From [Ruminococcus] torques ATCC 27756 (GTDB lineage Bacteria > Bacillota > Clostridia > Lachnospirales > Lachnospiraceae), in assembly GCF_000153925.1 (NCBI RefSeq), contig NZ_DS264349.1, forward strand, positions 99,564 to 163,563: 64,000 nucleotides of DNA, given 5' to 3'. A program made the translations under genes and the position numbers. Shown here piece by piece: positions 23,521 to 33,096 of this stretch (position 1 is the first letter of the stretch; each line of letters opens with the position of its first letter). The notes beneath the pieces were generated by a model. That model was not told the origin of the DNA and ran no database searches. It worked only from the letters and a program-made list of their open reading frames with translations.

Positions 23521-24820
23521 GTATATTGTGAATGCGACGCATCGTTGGAATATTAAATCCGGAGCTGTGCGATCCGGAAAGTCTTATGTCGACACTGCGT
23601 TTGTGATTCCTTTCCGGATCAGAGAGCGTGCAGGCAAGCCAGGATTAAATGTGATTCTTGGCGTATCGAAAGAGTCTATCGAACGAAATGTTTTGCAGCC
23701 GATGCGAGAGATTTACACAGACAAGTTGATCGGAACGATTAACAACCGGAATGTAGCGCGGATCTGTGGAGAGGATGTTTACTGTCTAGGAGCAGAGAAA
23801 ATTAGTCAGGTGGCAAAGATTCAAGGGGCATCCATTAAGTACTGCTACGGAGACGAGGTGGCAAAGTGGAACAAGGAAGTGTTCCAAATGTTGAAATCTC
23901 GTCTTGATAAACCATATTCCTGTTTTGATGGATCATGTAACCCGGAGCATCCTACACACTGGCTAAAAGAGTTTCTGGATAACATAGAGCTGGATATTTA
24001 TTTGCAGAGATACACCATTTTTGACAATCCTTTCTTGCCAGAAGAATTTGTGCAGCAGCTCTGCAAAGAATACGAGGGTACAATCTATTATGATCGGCTT
24101 ATACTAGGAATGTGGAAACGTGCAGAGGGGGCAATCTATAAGCGTTTTGCGGATAATCCGGATGCATACCGATGTGAAGTTGTGGAAGAGCTGAATCCGG
24201 ATGCAGAAGTGAAGCAGTTCAGGAAGGAAGATATCACATCAATAGAGATTGGTTTAGACTTCGGTGGAAATCAGTCCGGTCATTCTTTTGTTGCCAGAGG
24301 ATATACAGACAATTACAGAGATGTAATTGCACTAAAATCCCGTAGAATCATGGCAAAGGATGAAAATGAGGATATAGACAGCAATATGCTGGACAAGATG
24401 TTTTGCGACTTTGTTGGAGAAGTGATTGAAGAATATGGGGTTGTTATCCGACACGGAGATTATGTGGAATATTGCAATGTGGAAACCGTTTATTATGATA
24501 ATGCGGAGACGGTTCTTGGAAATTCTATTCGGAACGCAGTGGAGAAACAGTATCCTTGGATATCGGTTCGTAAGGCAAAAAAAGCAACGATAAATGACAG
24601 AATCAGATGTACCGTCAAGCTCATGGGAGCAGGGCGGTTTTTTATTACAAAAGACTGCGAAAGCTTGAATACGGCATTTTCGGATGCAGTTTGGAATAAG
24701 GATGTGAAAGATAAGGATGATCGCCTGGATGATGGCAGCACAGATATCGACAGTTTGGATGCGTTTGAATACACGATCGAGCGTGATATGAAATACCTGA
24801 TTGAAGGGCAGAGTATATAG
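23495..24820 (+). CDS. terL: Terminase large subunit (PBSX family)
   Basis: 441 residues from ATG 23495. The ATPase has Walker A SGAVRSGKSYVD near residue 20, a YGDEVAKW Walker B-like motif near residue 115, and the nuclease half carries GLDFGGNQSGHSF and the late SLDAFEYTIE acidic motif. It packages phage DNA into proheads. The gene appears full length, but the sequence directly after its stop is already the middle of the minor capsid gene, so the portal gene that should follow is missing. Confidence 0.92.
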   Translation: MQLSKKQNEYIVNATHRWNIKSGAVRSGKSYVDTAFVIPFRIRERAGKPGLNVILGVSKESIERNVLQPMREIYTDKLIGTINNRNVARICGEDVYCLGAEKISQVAKIQGASIKYCYGDEVAKWNKEVFQMLKSRLDKPYSCFDGSCNPEHPTHWLKEFLDNIELDIYLQRYTIFDNPFLPEEFVQQLCKEYEGTIYYDRLILGMWKRAEGAIYKRFADNPDAYRCEVVEELNPDAEVKQFRKEDITSIEIGLDFGGNQSGHSFVARGYTDNYRDVIALKSRRIMAKDENEDIDSNMLDKMFCDFVGEVIEEYGVVIRHGDYVEYCNVETVYYDNAETVLGNSIRNAVEKQYPWISVRKAKKATINDRIRCTVKLMGAGRFFITKDCESLNTAFSDAVWNKDVKDKDDRLDDGSTDIDSLDAFEYTIERDMKYLIEGQSI

Positions 24821-25751
24821 CAAAGAAGAACTTACGACGGTGTGTGGTCTTGGAACTGTGACCGGGCTACTCGGTGCGAATTGTTATCATATGTATTATC
24901 CTTTTGTTCCCGGCATTTCTGTTCGGAACTGGACGGATGAATGGCTGGAAGAGCAGAATCGCAAGGAAAACACGCCGAAGAGCTTTAACGGCAAAGAATA
25001 TACTCTGTATGAAGCAAAGCAACGTCAGAGACAGATGGAGACCTGTATGCGGGCGCAGCGTGAAAAGGTTGAGCTATTGAAGAAGGGTGACGCTGATCCG
25101 GATGATGTGATGATTGCAAGAGCCAAGTATCAAGGGCAGTTGAATGAGTATAGCCGGTTCTGTAAGAAGATGGGGCTGACAGAAGAAAGAGAGCGTATCT
25201 ATTACGATATGCGCGGAAGAGTAGCCACAAATTCAAAGAAACAGAATGCGCGGTATACAGCTGACATGATTCGAAATGCAGATAGAGATTCAAAGCAGTA
25301 TTACCGGTACAGAAATATACTTGGAGATGATGTCGGCAGCCTTGCTGATTTCCGGCAGATGAAGTATAATGAACCTAAAGAGTTTAATTTGTTGACAGAT
25401 TATAAAAATTCTGTTGCAAACGGAATGATATCCCCATTATCCGGATTTAAAAACTACAAAAAATTGCATGACAGAATAGAAAAAGAGCTTGTTGGCATGA
25501 AGACATCCAATGGGATAAAGATTTCAGGACAGAGCAAACATTTTATAGAACGTGTCATAGGTACAAAAGAAGACCCGAAGACCGAGAGACCAAGAAGTGG
25601 AGTTGATATTGAGGATATATGGTATGCACTTTTGTACGGGGGAGTCAGAACAAGAAAGAGAGATCCTGACAGTGTTAAATTTGTTACAGATAGGTGCATT
25701 GTATCGGTAAATCCCAATACAGGAATTTTAATTCAGTGTAATCCGCAGTAG
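24808..25751 (+). pseudogene. Phage minor capsid (MuF-like) protein, N-terminus deleted, with C-terminal toxin domain
   Basis: The open frame begins in the end of terL and reads YSKEELTTVCGLGTVTGLLG, CYHMYYPFVPG and a long helical region, which are the middle and end of minor capsid protein 2. The true start and the preceding portal gene are absent, so a deletion fused them at about 24805-24821. The last ~75 residues (SKHFIERVIGTKEDP, GVDIEDIWYALLYGG, CIVSVNPNTGILIQCNP) match the barnase/EndoU/ColicinE5/RelE-like nuclease tails seen on MuF polymorphic toxins. An in-frame ATG inside terL might still permit expression. Confidence 0.75.
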
Positions 25752-25762
25752 GAGGCGATGAT

Positions 25763-26023
25763 ATGATCATAAAATTAAATAATGAGATGTCGAAACTTCT
25801 CTTAGAAGAAGTTGAAGATGCACAATCTTTGATTTTAAGCCAAAGGAAAATAGATTCTGATGCAAAAGAGTTAGAAGTGTCCGATATAAAAGAACTGCAA
25901 CTTTTAGTAAACGATGAAATTGTATATAGAGGTTTAGATCATCAAGAAACTGTTAATAATTTAGGTAAGAAGTTGTATAGACTGTATGATGAAATTCTTC
26001 ATCAGAGACATTCTAGTAATTAA
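25763..26023 (+). CDS. Probable immunity protein of the MuF toxin domain
   Basis: 86 residues, acidic and helical (LLLEEVEDAQSLILSQRK, ELQLLVNDEIVYRGLDHQ), ATG with GGAGGCGATGAT upstream. It begins 11 bp after the toxin-bearing gene and is followed at once by a strong terminator. Position, size and acidity fit an immunity protein. No family recognised, so the function is inferred from context. Confidence 0.65.
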   Translation: MIIKLNNEMSKLLLEEVEDAQSLILSQRKIDSDAKELEVSDIKELQLLVNDEIVYRGLDHQETVNNLGKKLYRLYDEILHQRHSSN

Positions 26024-26057
26024 TACCATTCATTCTTCGGAGTGAGTGGTATTTTTA
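26023..26057 (+). terminator. Terminator after the toxin-immunity pair
   Basis: ATACCATTCATT (26023-26034), loop CTTCGG, AGTGAGTGGTAT (26041-26052) with two G-U pairs, then TTTTT. It ends the packaging/toxin transcript before the scaffold gene. Confidence 0.85.
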
Positions 26058-26218
26058 TACCCATTTTTAAGAAAGGAGGATTGTCATGAAACTTTTTGAA
26101 CAGGATGTAGGAAAGGAATGGTGATCCAGTTATCTCCCGTTGAGACGCAGGGTGACGCGTCTTATTTTATTGTCTTTTTCCGGCAGACGTAAAAGAACGG
26201 AAGAAAGGAGAGTGTAAT
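26058..26218. other. Short region with a 12-codon frame
   Basis: A ribosome binding site AAAGGAGG precedes ATG 26086, which encodes only MKLFEQDVGKEW before a stop. GACGC/GCGTC arms at about 26141-26162 form a small hairpin followed by TTATTTTATT. This may be a remnant of a longer gene or a leader for the scaffold gene. Confidence 0.4.
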
Positions 26219-26770
26219 ATGAAGGCAGAATTTTTAAAAGGACTTGGATTGGAACAGGATGTTGTTGACAAAATCATGGCAGAAAATGGAAAGGACGTTG
26301 CTGCGGAACAGGCAAAGACTACAAAAGCCGAGGGAGAGCGTGACAATTACAAAGACCAGCTTGCAACTGCAACAGAATCTTTGGAAAAGTTCAAGGATGT
26401 AGATCCGGCAGCCATGCAGAGTGAAATTGAAAATTTGAACAAGCAGTTGAAGGATAAGGATGAAGAATACGCTGCAAAAGAAGCAGACCGCATTTTCTCC
26501 GATACCGTCAAAGAGGCTATCAAGTCAGCCGGTGGAAGAAATGAAAAAGCAGTCATGGCTATGCTTGATATGGAAGCATTGAAAGCATCAAAAAACCAGT
26601 CTGAGGACATTAAGAAGGCATTGGAAACCGTGAAGGAGTCCGATGCTTATTTGTTTGGTTCTGACGAACCATTTATGAACGCAGTCGGAGCAACCGGAGG
26701 CAGTGCTGATGTTGGCGGAGATAATCTGTCAGCAATCAGAGCAGCTATGGGACTTCCGACAAACAAATAA
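26219..26770 (+). CDS. Phage minor structural GP20 / capsid scaffolding protein
   Basis: 183 residues. A long coiled coil (about residues 25-95: KAEGERDNYKDQLATA, SEIENLNKQLKDKDEEYAA) and the conserved VKEAIKSAGGRNEKAVMAML segment identify the GP20 scaffold family. Scaffold proteins guide prohead assembly. ATG follows AAAGGAGAGTGTAAT. It lies directly before the major capsid gene as usual. Confidence 0.88.
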   Translation: MKAEFLKGLGLEQDVVDKIMAENGKDVAAEQAKTTKAEGERDNYKDQLATATESLEKFKDVDPAAMQSEIENLNKQLKDKDEEYAAKEADRIFSDTVKEAIKSAGGRNEKAVMAMLDMEALKASKNQSEDIKKALETVKESDAYLFGSDEPFMNAVGATGGSADVGGDNLSAIRAAMGLPTNK

Positions 26771-26803
26771 TTTTTATTTTTAGAAAGAGAGAGGTAAAAA
26801 GAT

Positions 26804-27397
26804 ATGGCAAATACGATTGCATTAAGAAAAGCGTATGCTACTATGCTTGATGAAGTTTATAAACTGGCATCTCTTACAGCCGTTTTGGACGGACCGAACG
26901 AACTTGTAAAAGAGGGTGCGAACGCAAATGAAATTTTGATTCCGAAAATGACGATGTCCGGTCTTGCAAATTACAATAAGCAGACAGGATATGTTGCAGG
27001 TGACGTCACGCTTGAGTACGAGACTAAGAAGTGTACTTATGATCGTGGCCGTATGTTTACTGTAGATGCGATGGACAACATTGAATCTGCAGGTGTTGCC
27101 TTCGGGCGTCTTTCCGGAGAATTTTTGAGGACACAGGTCGTTCCGGAACTTGATGCTTGGAGACTTTCATCTTATGCAGGATATGCACCATCTGAAAATA
27201 AGGTTGCGGAAGCGATCGCAGACGCGAAAGCTGGAATTGCAGCGATTAGAAAAGGCAAAACCGCTATTAAAAATGCGGAAGCAAAGCCGGAAACTTGTTA
27301 TTTGTACATTTCCGCACAGCTTAAAGGGGACATATCAAAGAAAATAGTCCGAAAGGATCAGAGCAGGAAAAAAACAAATATCTGTGTGGTACAATAA
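26804..27397 (+). pseudogene. Major capsid protein, truncated by a deletion
   Basis: The first ~178 residues (MANTIALRKAYATMLDEVYK, GYVAGDVTLEYETKKCTYDRGR in parts, LDAWRLSSYAGYAP, ETCYLYISAQLKG) are a Gp5-like major capsid N-terminus. After about 27330 the sequence turns into an out-of-phase run of a tail-assembly gene and stops after a basic tail at 27397. A major capsid of this type should be about 300 residues. No functional shell is expected. Confidence 0.8.
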
Positions 27398-27570
27398 AGC
27401 AGTTTTTTGATGATGTGTTTGGAGAAGGAACTGGCGAAAAGGTTTGTGGGTCAGGAAATAACCTGCTGAAATATATTGCGGCGTTCAATTTGCTTGTAGA
27501 GGAACAGATCCGACAGAATGAGGCTTTTGATAAAGAAATGGATAAGATAGAAGCCTTGAAAAAACGATGA
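27328..27570 (+). pseudogene. C-terminal remnant of a phage tail assembly protein
   Basis: In the frame ending with TGA at 27568-27570 the sequence reads CGTIKQFFDDVFGEGTGEKV, CGSGNNLLKYIAAF and EEQIRQNEAFDKEM, the familiar end of the tail protein that precedes Gp15. It has no start. Everything expected between major capsid and this point (rest of capsid, head-tail connectors, tail tube) is missing. Its stop overlaps the Gp15 start as ATGA. Confidence 0.75.
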
Positions 27571-28172
27571 GCGTGCTGACGGAAGCGTTTCCGAAAAGTG
27601 TGTGGGTAAATGGGGTAGACTGTCCGGTGTCCTCTGATTTTCGCACAATTTTGAAATGCTATGAAATACAGAGCGGGAAAACAGAACTTTCTCAAGAGGA
27701 ACTTCTGCAAATCCTGCTCTTATTTTATCAAAAACAGAAAATTTTCTCCGAGGAGCATGTGGATCAAATGTTTTGGTTCTTCTCCTGTGGTCGAGAACCG
27801 TCTAAGCGGAAGTTCCCAAGTAAGATTGCAGGATTGAATGATAAGCAGCCATTTGATTTTGAAGAAGATGCAGATCTGATTTATGCGGGATTTATGCAGC
27901 AATACGGAATCGATCTACAGGAATCCGATATGCACTGGTGGAAATTCATGATTCTTCTAGAAAACCTTGGAAACGGTACGAGGTTGCAAAAGGTGATGGA
28001 GTACCGGACGATCGACACAGGGAATAAGAATCTATCCAAAACCGAACAGGAATTTTACCGAGCGATGCAGAGATATTATGGATTAGAACAAAAACTTCCA
28101 CCGATGAGCGAAAAGGAAAGATTGATTGAAGAAGCGCTGATTCACGGAGGAGATGTGAGCAAATTGCTGTAG
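27567..28172 (+). CDS. Bacteriophage Gp15 family protein (tail chaperone region)
   Basis: 201 residues. FPKSVWVNGVDCPVSSDFRTIL (in part), a Cys/Phe-rich middle and MHWWKFMILLENL match Gp15 family proteins that lie directly before the tape measure gene in siphovirus prophages. Start ATG 27567 overlaps the remnant upstream. Thought to be a tail assembly chaperone. Confidence 0.85.
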   Translation: MSVLTEAFPKSVWVNGVDCPVSSDFRTILKCYEIQSGKTELSQEELLQILLLFYQKQKIFSEEHVDQMFWFFSCGREPSKRKFPSKIAGLNDKQPFDFEEDADLIYAGFMQQYGIDLQESDMHWWKFMILLENLGNGTRLQKVMEYRTIDTGNKNLSKTEQEFYRAMQRYYGLEQKLPPMSEKERLIEEALIHGGDVSKLL

Positions 28173-28189
28173 AAAACAAATGAGATTCC

Positions 28190-28218
28190 TTGTCTTTCAT
28201 TGTGAGCACTGGTATAAT
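28190..28218 (+). promoter_or_regulatory. Independent promoter for the lipoprotein gene
   Basis: TTGTCT (28190-28195), 17-bp spacer and TATAAT (28213-28218), 44 bp before the lipoprotein ATG. It lies inside an otherwise late-transcribed tail operon, so the downstream gene can be expressed in the lysogen. Confidence 0.65.
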
Positions 28219-28261
28219 CAAAGCGTGGTGTGGAAGGAATGAGAAATGGAGGAAAAAGTAA

Positions 28262-29239
28262 ATGAAAAAATTTTTGAGCGTGCTTCTGGCGGCATGCTTG
28301 TGCTGCGGAATGCTGGCAGGATGCGGGAAAGAGAAAAGTATTACAAATGATTTTGATTCAAGTACGAATCAAAATGAAAATATAGCAGGGTATTCTTTTG
28401 AAGTGCCAGAAGCGTGGGAGAAAGGAGAAAAATTCACTGAAAATACACTCTATTTTTACCCTTCTCAAGGTATGTTGACGGTAATGTATTCTGAGTCAGA
28501 GGTAAGTATTCTTAATGATAGTGATAGAGAATCATTTATAGAGGGGATGGCATCCGGCTTTGAAGAGTTTAAATTGGTCAATGAATCCGAGACAGTTGTT
28601 AATGATGAGAAAGCTTACAAATTTGAGATGAAAGTCAAAATGGCAGGAGACGATTATTCAGTATCAATGGTGACTTTTGATTGCGGATTTGGACTTGTGA
28701 GTTTTATGCTGGGGACTCTGCAAACTTCTGATGAAGATTACAGCGCAGATTTTGACAAGGTACTGCAAAGTATAGAAAAACCGTTACCATTTACAAAGAC
28801 AATAGACGATGTATGTTTTATGTATTCTATGTTACAGTCATCGGATGAATATAGTTTTGTTTCTGAAGGAGTACAAGAAGCGTCTGATGGGTCTACAATG
28901 GAGATTCTTTATGAATCAGAAAATGGTGCGATGATAACTATTTTGGGGGACGAAGATGAAAACTTGACTTTAGTATCAGTATCGGCAGAGGGAGAAGAAT
29001 ATTTTTCATCAATGTGTGTAATGGCACTAATAGGATCAGGAGTATATAACAATAATTCTTCAAAAGAAATTCCATTGAACTTATCTGCGGATAGCTTGAA
29101 AGAGTTAGGAACAGAGCCTACAGATGCTATAATCGAAGTGGCAAACGGAATCTCATACTTCCTTCAAAAAAATGATGACGGAAGCTATCGAATGATAATA
29201 CAGCGCGACGCAGAAACTAAGGAAGATTATTTGCATTAG
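28262..29239 (+). CDS. Prophage-borne lipoprotein (moron candidate)
   Basis: 325 residues. MKKFLSVLLAACLCCGMLAGC is a lipoprotein signal peptide with lipobox LAGC, so the mature protein would be anchored on the outer face of the membrane. The rest is two similar-looking alpha-beta parts (YSFEVPEAWEKGEKF, DDVCFMYSMLQSSDEYSF) of the PsbP/Mog1-like kind. It sits between Gp15 and the tape measure gene, normally adjacent, with its own promoter and terminator. Likely a lysogenic-conversion gene; function unknown. Confidence 0.82.
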   Translation: MKKFLSVLLAACLCCGMLAGCGKEKSITNDFDSSTNQNENIAGYSFEVPEAWEKGEKFTENTLYFYPSQGMLTVMYSESEVSILNDSDRESFIEGMASGFEEFKLVNESETVVNDEKAYKFEMKVKMAGDDYSVSMVTFDCGFGLVSFMLGTLQTSDEDYSADFDKVLQSIEKPLPFTKTIDDVCFMYSMLQSSDEYSFVSEGVQEASDGSTMEILYESENGAMITILGDEDENLTLVSVSAEGEEYFSSMCVMALIGSGVYNNNSSKEIPLNLSADSLKELGTEPTDAIIEVANGISYFLQKNDDGSYRMIIQRDAETKEDYLH

Positions 29240-29290
29240 AAGAAAAATGTATGCCAAGAGAAGATGGCTTAAAACAGCATAATGATAATT

Positions 29291-29326
29291 AGAACATCTA
29301 TCAGAAATGGTAGGTGTTCTTTTTAT
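29291..29326 (+). terminator. Terminator after the lipoprotein gene
   Basis: AGAACATCTA (29291-29300) pairs with TAGGTGTTCT (29311-29320) around TCAGAAATGG, followed by TTTTTAT. It closes the lipoprotein unit before the tape measure gene. Confidence 0.82.
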
Positions 29327-29355
29327 ACAAAAATTCAGAAAGGTAGGTGAAATAA

Positions 29356-32300
29356 ATGGCAGACGGAAAAGTTGTAATCGAAACCGATTTGGATTCGTCG
29401 GGGATAGAAAAAGGGTTAAAAAATACCGAAAAATCAATGAAGGCTCAAGCGGCAACTCTTGCGGCAGAATATCGGAAACAGGGGATGAATGCGAGCGATG
29501 CATTCAAAAAAGCGTGGAGTGAAATTGAGCGATCATCTGGTATGTCGTCAACTTCTGCATATAAGCATTGGGAGTGGTCGAGTATCAGTATCAGTGGTGC
29601 GGTGGAACGCATAAGCAATGTTGCTAAAAAAGGATTAAAAGTAGCAGCCGCCGCAATAACAGGAACAGCGACGGCACTTGCCGGAGTCGCAACTGCGGCA
29701 GCCAAAACCGGCGCTGATTTTGAGTCGCAGATGTCGCGTGTAAAAGCAATTTCCGGCGCAACTGGGGAAGAATTCGAAAAGTTAAAGGCACAGGCGATCG
29801 AGCTTGGCGCAGAAACATCGTTTTCGGCATCACAGGCGGCAGAAGGGATGGAAAACCTTGCGGCGGCAGGATTTACGACAGCGGAAACAATGGAGGCAAT
29901 GCCGGGACTTCTTGACTTGGCAGCGGCATCAGGAGAGGACTTGGCAAGTAGTTCTGACATTGCAGCGTCCGCCCTGCGAGGTTTCGGCATGGAGGCTTCA
30001 GAAGCGGGGCACGTTGCCGATGTGCTTGCGGAAAATGCGAACCGGACAAATTCTTCTGTGGCAGAAACCGGAGAGGCGATGAAGTATGTAGCGCCTCTTG
30101 CACGGTCAGCAGGACTATCTTTTGAGGAGACAGCAGCGGCAATCGGTATTATGGCGAATGCCGGCATACAGGGAAGTCAAGCAGGAACAACGCTCCGCGG
30201 AGCAATTTCAAGATTGTCTAAGCCGACAGATGATATGCAGAACGCTATGGATGACCTAGGTATTTCTTTCTATGATGCAGATGGGAAAATGAAATCCTTG
30301 TCTGATCAGGTTGGAATGCTTCGGAATGCAATGGCCGGAATGACGGACGAGCAGAAGAATAATTACCTTGTTACTCTTTATGGGCAGGAATCGCTTTCGG
30401 GAATGTTGGCGTTGATCAATGAGGGCGAAGGTAAAATCAATGAACTGACAGCGTCTTATCGAACCTGTGACGGATCAGCGAAAGCTGCGGCTGAAACGAT
30501 GCAGGATAACTTAAAAGGAGCGGTGGAGCAGCTTGGCGGATCAGCGGAAAGTCTTGCGATCGTCTTCTACGAAAAGGTGTCAGGAGGCTTAAAAGAGGCA
30601 GCACAAAGTGCAACAGAAAGTGTAAATCACATTACAGACGCATTGACAGACGGAGGAATTGCAGCGGCTGTGAATGTGGCGGGAAATGAATTTGCCGATC
30701 TTGCAGTAGCAGCGGCATCACATGCCCCGGAAATGATCGATGCGGCGGTTAGCTTTATCGAGTCGTTTGCATCCGGTATCGTAAACAATAAAGGAAAATT
30801 GCTTGGAGCTGCCGGGGATGTAGCAGACGCGCTGGCCAGTGGTTTGGCGGAGTTGCTTCCGAACAGTTTACGAAAACCGGCGGAAAAGGCGATTGATGCA
30901 CTTTCCGAATCGTTGGAATCAGGCGGGTTAAAAAAAGCCGGGAAAACGGCTGTAAATACGTTAGAAAATGTAATCGATGTTGTTGGGAAACTGTCAGATG
31001 CTGCGCTTCCTCCGCTTACGAAAACCTTAGATTTTGCCGGAGATCACTTGGATTTGCTTGCCGCATCTGCAACAACAGCTTTTGTAGCATTTAAAGGCTA
31101 TAAGGTATTGACAAGTGCAAATAAAGCAGCCAAAACTTTGGCAGCGACAGCGAAAATGTTGTCCGCGGCAGAAAAAGCGAATGCTCTTCAAGTTCTTGCA
31201 GCCTCCGGAGCACTGACAGCAAAAGAGATGATTGTTGGCGTGTGCACCGGAAAGATTAAACTTGCGACGGCGGCGCAGGCTGCTTGGAACGCCGTCATGA
31301 AGGCAAACCCGATCGGACTGCTCGTTACTGCAATCGGGGCTCTTGTTGCTGGAATCGGCGCGTATGCACTTACTCAGAAGCGCGCAGCATCTGCCACAGG
31401 AGAACTAACGGAGAATCAAAAAGAAAATATCGAAGCGTCTAAAGAAGCAATTAAAAACATTGAGGAAGAGGCAGCAGCACGTCAGAAAACGATTAACGCC
31501 AGCACAGTGGAAATAGATCAAGCTGAGTCCTTATGGAACGAGCTGACAAAAATCACCGATGAAAATGGGCGTGTAAAGGACGGTTATGAGGCAAGGGCGA
31601 ATTATATCGCCGGTGAACTGTCGAGCGCGCTTGGAATGGAGATTGCCCTGACAGATGGGGTGATCGGTAATTATCAGCAGCTTACGGGATCAATCCATGA
31701 TCTGATTGCCGCGAAAAAAGCACAGGCGGTTATGGATTCGATGGAAAGCGAATATGCACAGGCAATCCAAGAGCAGGCTGAAAATGTAGCAAAACTGGCG
31801 CAGTCCTACAATGATGTAAACCGACTCCAAGATGAGAAGCTTGCACTGGAAGCAGAGGCGGCAGAATTAGCGAAATCGACAAACTATGCGGATGCAAGCA
31901 GGTACGCTGAAATCAAAGATGAATTGCAGGGCGTCAATAATAAGCTGAAAGAACAAAAAGCGGCTTTCGATGTAAATCAAGCGGCTGTGAAAGATAATCA
32001 GAAAGTGATTGCTGATTACAACAAACTGACAGAGGCTGTTATGAGTGGCAGTACAGAGGAAATTAACAGCGCATTGGCGGAAATACAAAGCGGACTGGAT
32101 ACGACTTTGGATTCCGGGTCAAAAGCAGCTCTTGAACAGGCGCAGACAACTGGGGATTCTTTATTGTCGATCCTTACGGCGCAGGAGCAAGGGCTTGCAG
32201 AGGTGCAGCAGTCTACGATTGATAGTACTGCGGATGCGATGGGAGTTGCACTTAATACAATCGGATCATCTTCCGAAAATATGAAATCGTTGCTTGAAAG

Positions 32301-33096
32301 TGTCGGTGCAGATGGCGCACAGAAATTGCTTACCGCGATGAAAAATGCAGATCTTGAAGGGAACTTAAGCGAGGAAGCGAAAAGCGGAATGCAGGCGATG
32401 ATCGCGGCAATCGAAAGCGAGGATGGAACACTTAAGTCAACCGGTAAGGATTCGGCGTCAAAATATGCGGAAGGAATGGAGAGCCAGTCGGATCGCGCAA
32501 AGACGGCAGGTAGAACAATCAACGACAGCGCAGATTCAGGGGCAAGGTCAAAGACAGGATATGATGCAGGATACGGGTTTGGTTCAGGATTTGTGTCCGG
32601 AATCCAAGCGTGGGTCGGTCAGGGGGTTGTGGCAGCCGCAAATTTGGCGGCACAAGCGTTAGAGTCTGCAAAAACAACGATCGACTCCCATTCCCCTTCA
32701 AAAGAAACGATGAAGCTCGGCAAGTATTTCGGGCAGGGTTTTGAGCTTGGAATTGCCGGTGAGAAAAAGCGTGTAGGAAATGCATCGAAGGAGCTTGCAA
32801 ATGTAGCGCTGCAATCGCTTGATATGTCCAGTGTGACAGATCGGATGAGAGAAACGATGGCGTTGAATGCTGCGAGGGTAACAAGATCCTTTGGAATTGA
32901 AACAAACAGTATGATCTTAAATAAACACCAGGCGGAAATGATGCTGCACTTATCCGATACAGAAATAAATCGGCTTGCAAAAGCGGTTGGGAAATATACT
33001 GCAGCAGTAGTGCAGAAACAAAAGCCTGCGCCAATTTATTTGGGAACAGAGAGGATCGACAAGTCACTGCCGAAAGGAGCGATACCACGGATATGA
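29356..33096 (+). CDS. Phage tail tape measure protein (TP901 type)
   Basis: 1246 residues, the longest gene of the prophage. Region ~120-330 is the TP901 core (GADFESQMSRVKAISGATGEEFEKLK in part, LAAAGFTTAETMEAMPGLLDLAA in part, NAGIQGSQAGTTLRG). Hydrophobic helices lie near 550-680, then long coiled coils, then a C-terminal SHSPSKETMKLGKYFGQGFELGI motif. It sets tail length and helps DNA ejection. The unusual neighbour upstream is the lipoprotein insert. Confidence 0.94.
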   Translation: MADGKVVIETDLDSSGIEKGLKNTEKSMKAQAATLAAEYRKQGMNASDAFKKAWSEIERSSGMSSTSAYKHWEWSSISISGAVERISNVAKKGLKVAAAAITGTATALAGVATAAAKTGADFESQMSRVKAISGATGEEFEKLKAQAIELGAETSFSASQAAEGMENLAAAGFTTAETMEAMPGLLDLAAASGEDLASSSDIAASALRGFGMEASEAGHVADVLAENANRTNSSVAETGEAMKYVAPLARSAGLSFEETAAAIGIMANAGIQGSQAGTTLRGAISRLSKPTDDMQNAMDDLGISFYDADGKMKSLSDQVGMLRNAMAGMTDEQKNNYLVTLYGQESLSGMLALINEGEGKINELTASYRTCDGSAKAAAETMQDNLKGAVEQLGGSAESLAIVFYEKVSGGLKEAAQSATESVNHITDALTDGGIAAAVNVAGNEFADLAVAAASHAPEMIDAAVSFIESFASGIVNNKGKLLGAAGDVADALASGLAELLPNSLRKPAEKAIDALSESLESGGLKKAGKTAVNTLENVIDVVGKLSDAALPPLTKTLDFAGDHLDLLAASATTAFVAFKGYKVLTSANKAAKTLAATAKMLSAAEKANALQVLAASGALTAKEMIVGVCTGKIKLATAAQAAWNAVMKANPIGLLVTAIGALVAGIGAYALTQKRAASATGELTENQKENIEASKEAIKNIEEEAAARQKTINASTVEIDQAESLWNELTKITDENGRVKDGYEARANYIAGELSSALGMEIALTDGVIGNYQQLTGSIHDLIAAKKAQAVMDSMESEYAQAIQEQAENVAKLAQSYNDVNRLQDEKLALEAEAAELAKSTNYADASRYAEIKDELQGVNNKLKEQKAAFDVNQAAVKDNQKVIADYNKLTEAVMSGSTEEINSALAEIQSGLDTTLDSGSKAALEQAQTTGDSLLSILTAQEQGLAEVQQSTIDSTADAMGVALNTIGSSSENMKSLLESVGADGAQKLLTAMKNADLEGNLSEEAKSGMQAMIAAIESEDGTLKSTGKDSASKYAEGMESQSDRAKTAGRTINDSADSGARSKTGYDAGYGFGSGFVSGIQAWVGQGVVAAANLAAQALESAKTTIDSHSPSKETMKLGKYFGQGFELGIAGEKKRVGNASKELANVALQSLDMSSVTDRMRETMALNAARVTRSFGIETNSMILNKHQAEMMLHLSDTEINRLAKAVGKYTAAVVQKQKPAPIYLGTERIDKSLPKGAIPRI

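Noticed and set aside
24801..25751. Complete novel 316-residue gene starting inside terL
   Set aside because: The start lies within terL, and the first recognisable residues are the middle of a minor capsid protein; a deletion fusion explains it better.
29445..30167. Long open frame on the minus strand opposite the tape measure gene
   Set aside because: It is the antisense shadow of an Ala-rich coding region, has no ribosome binding site and no family resemblance.
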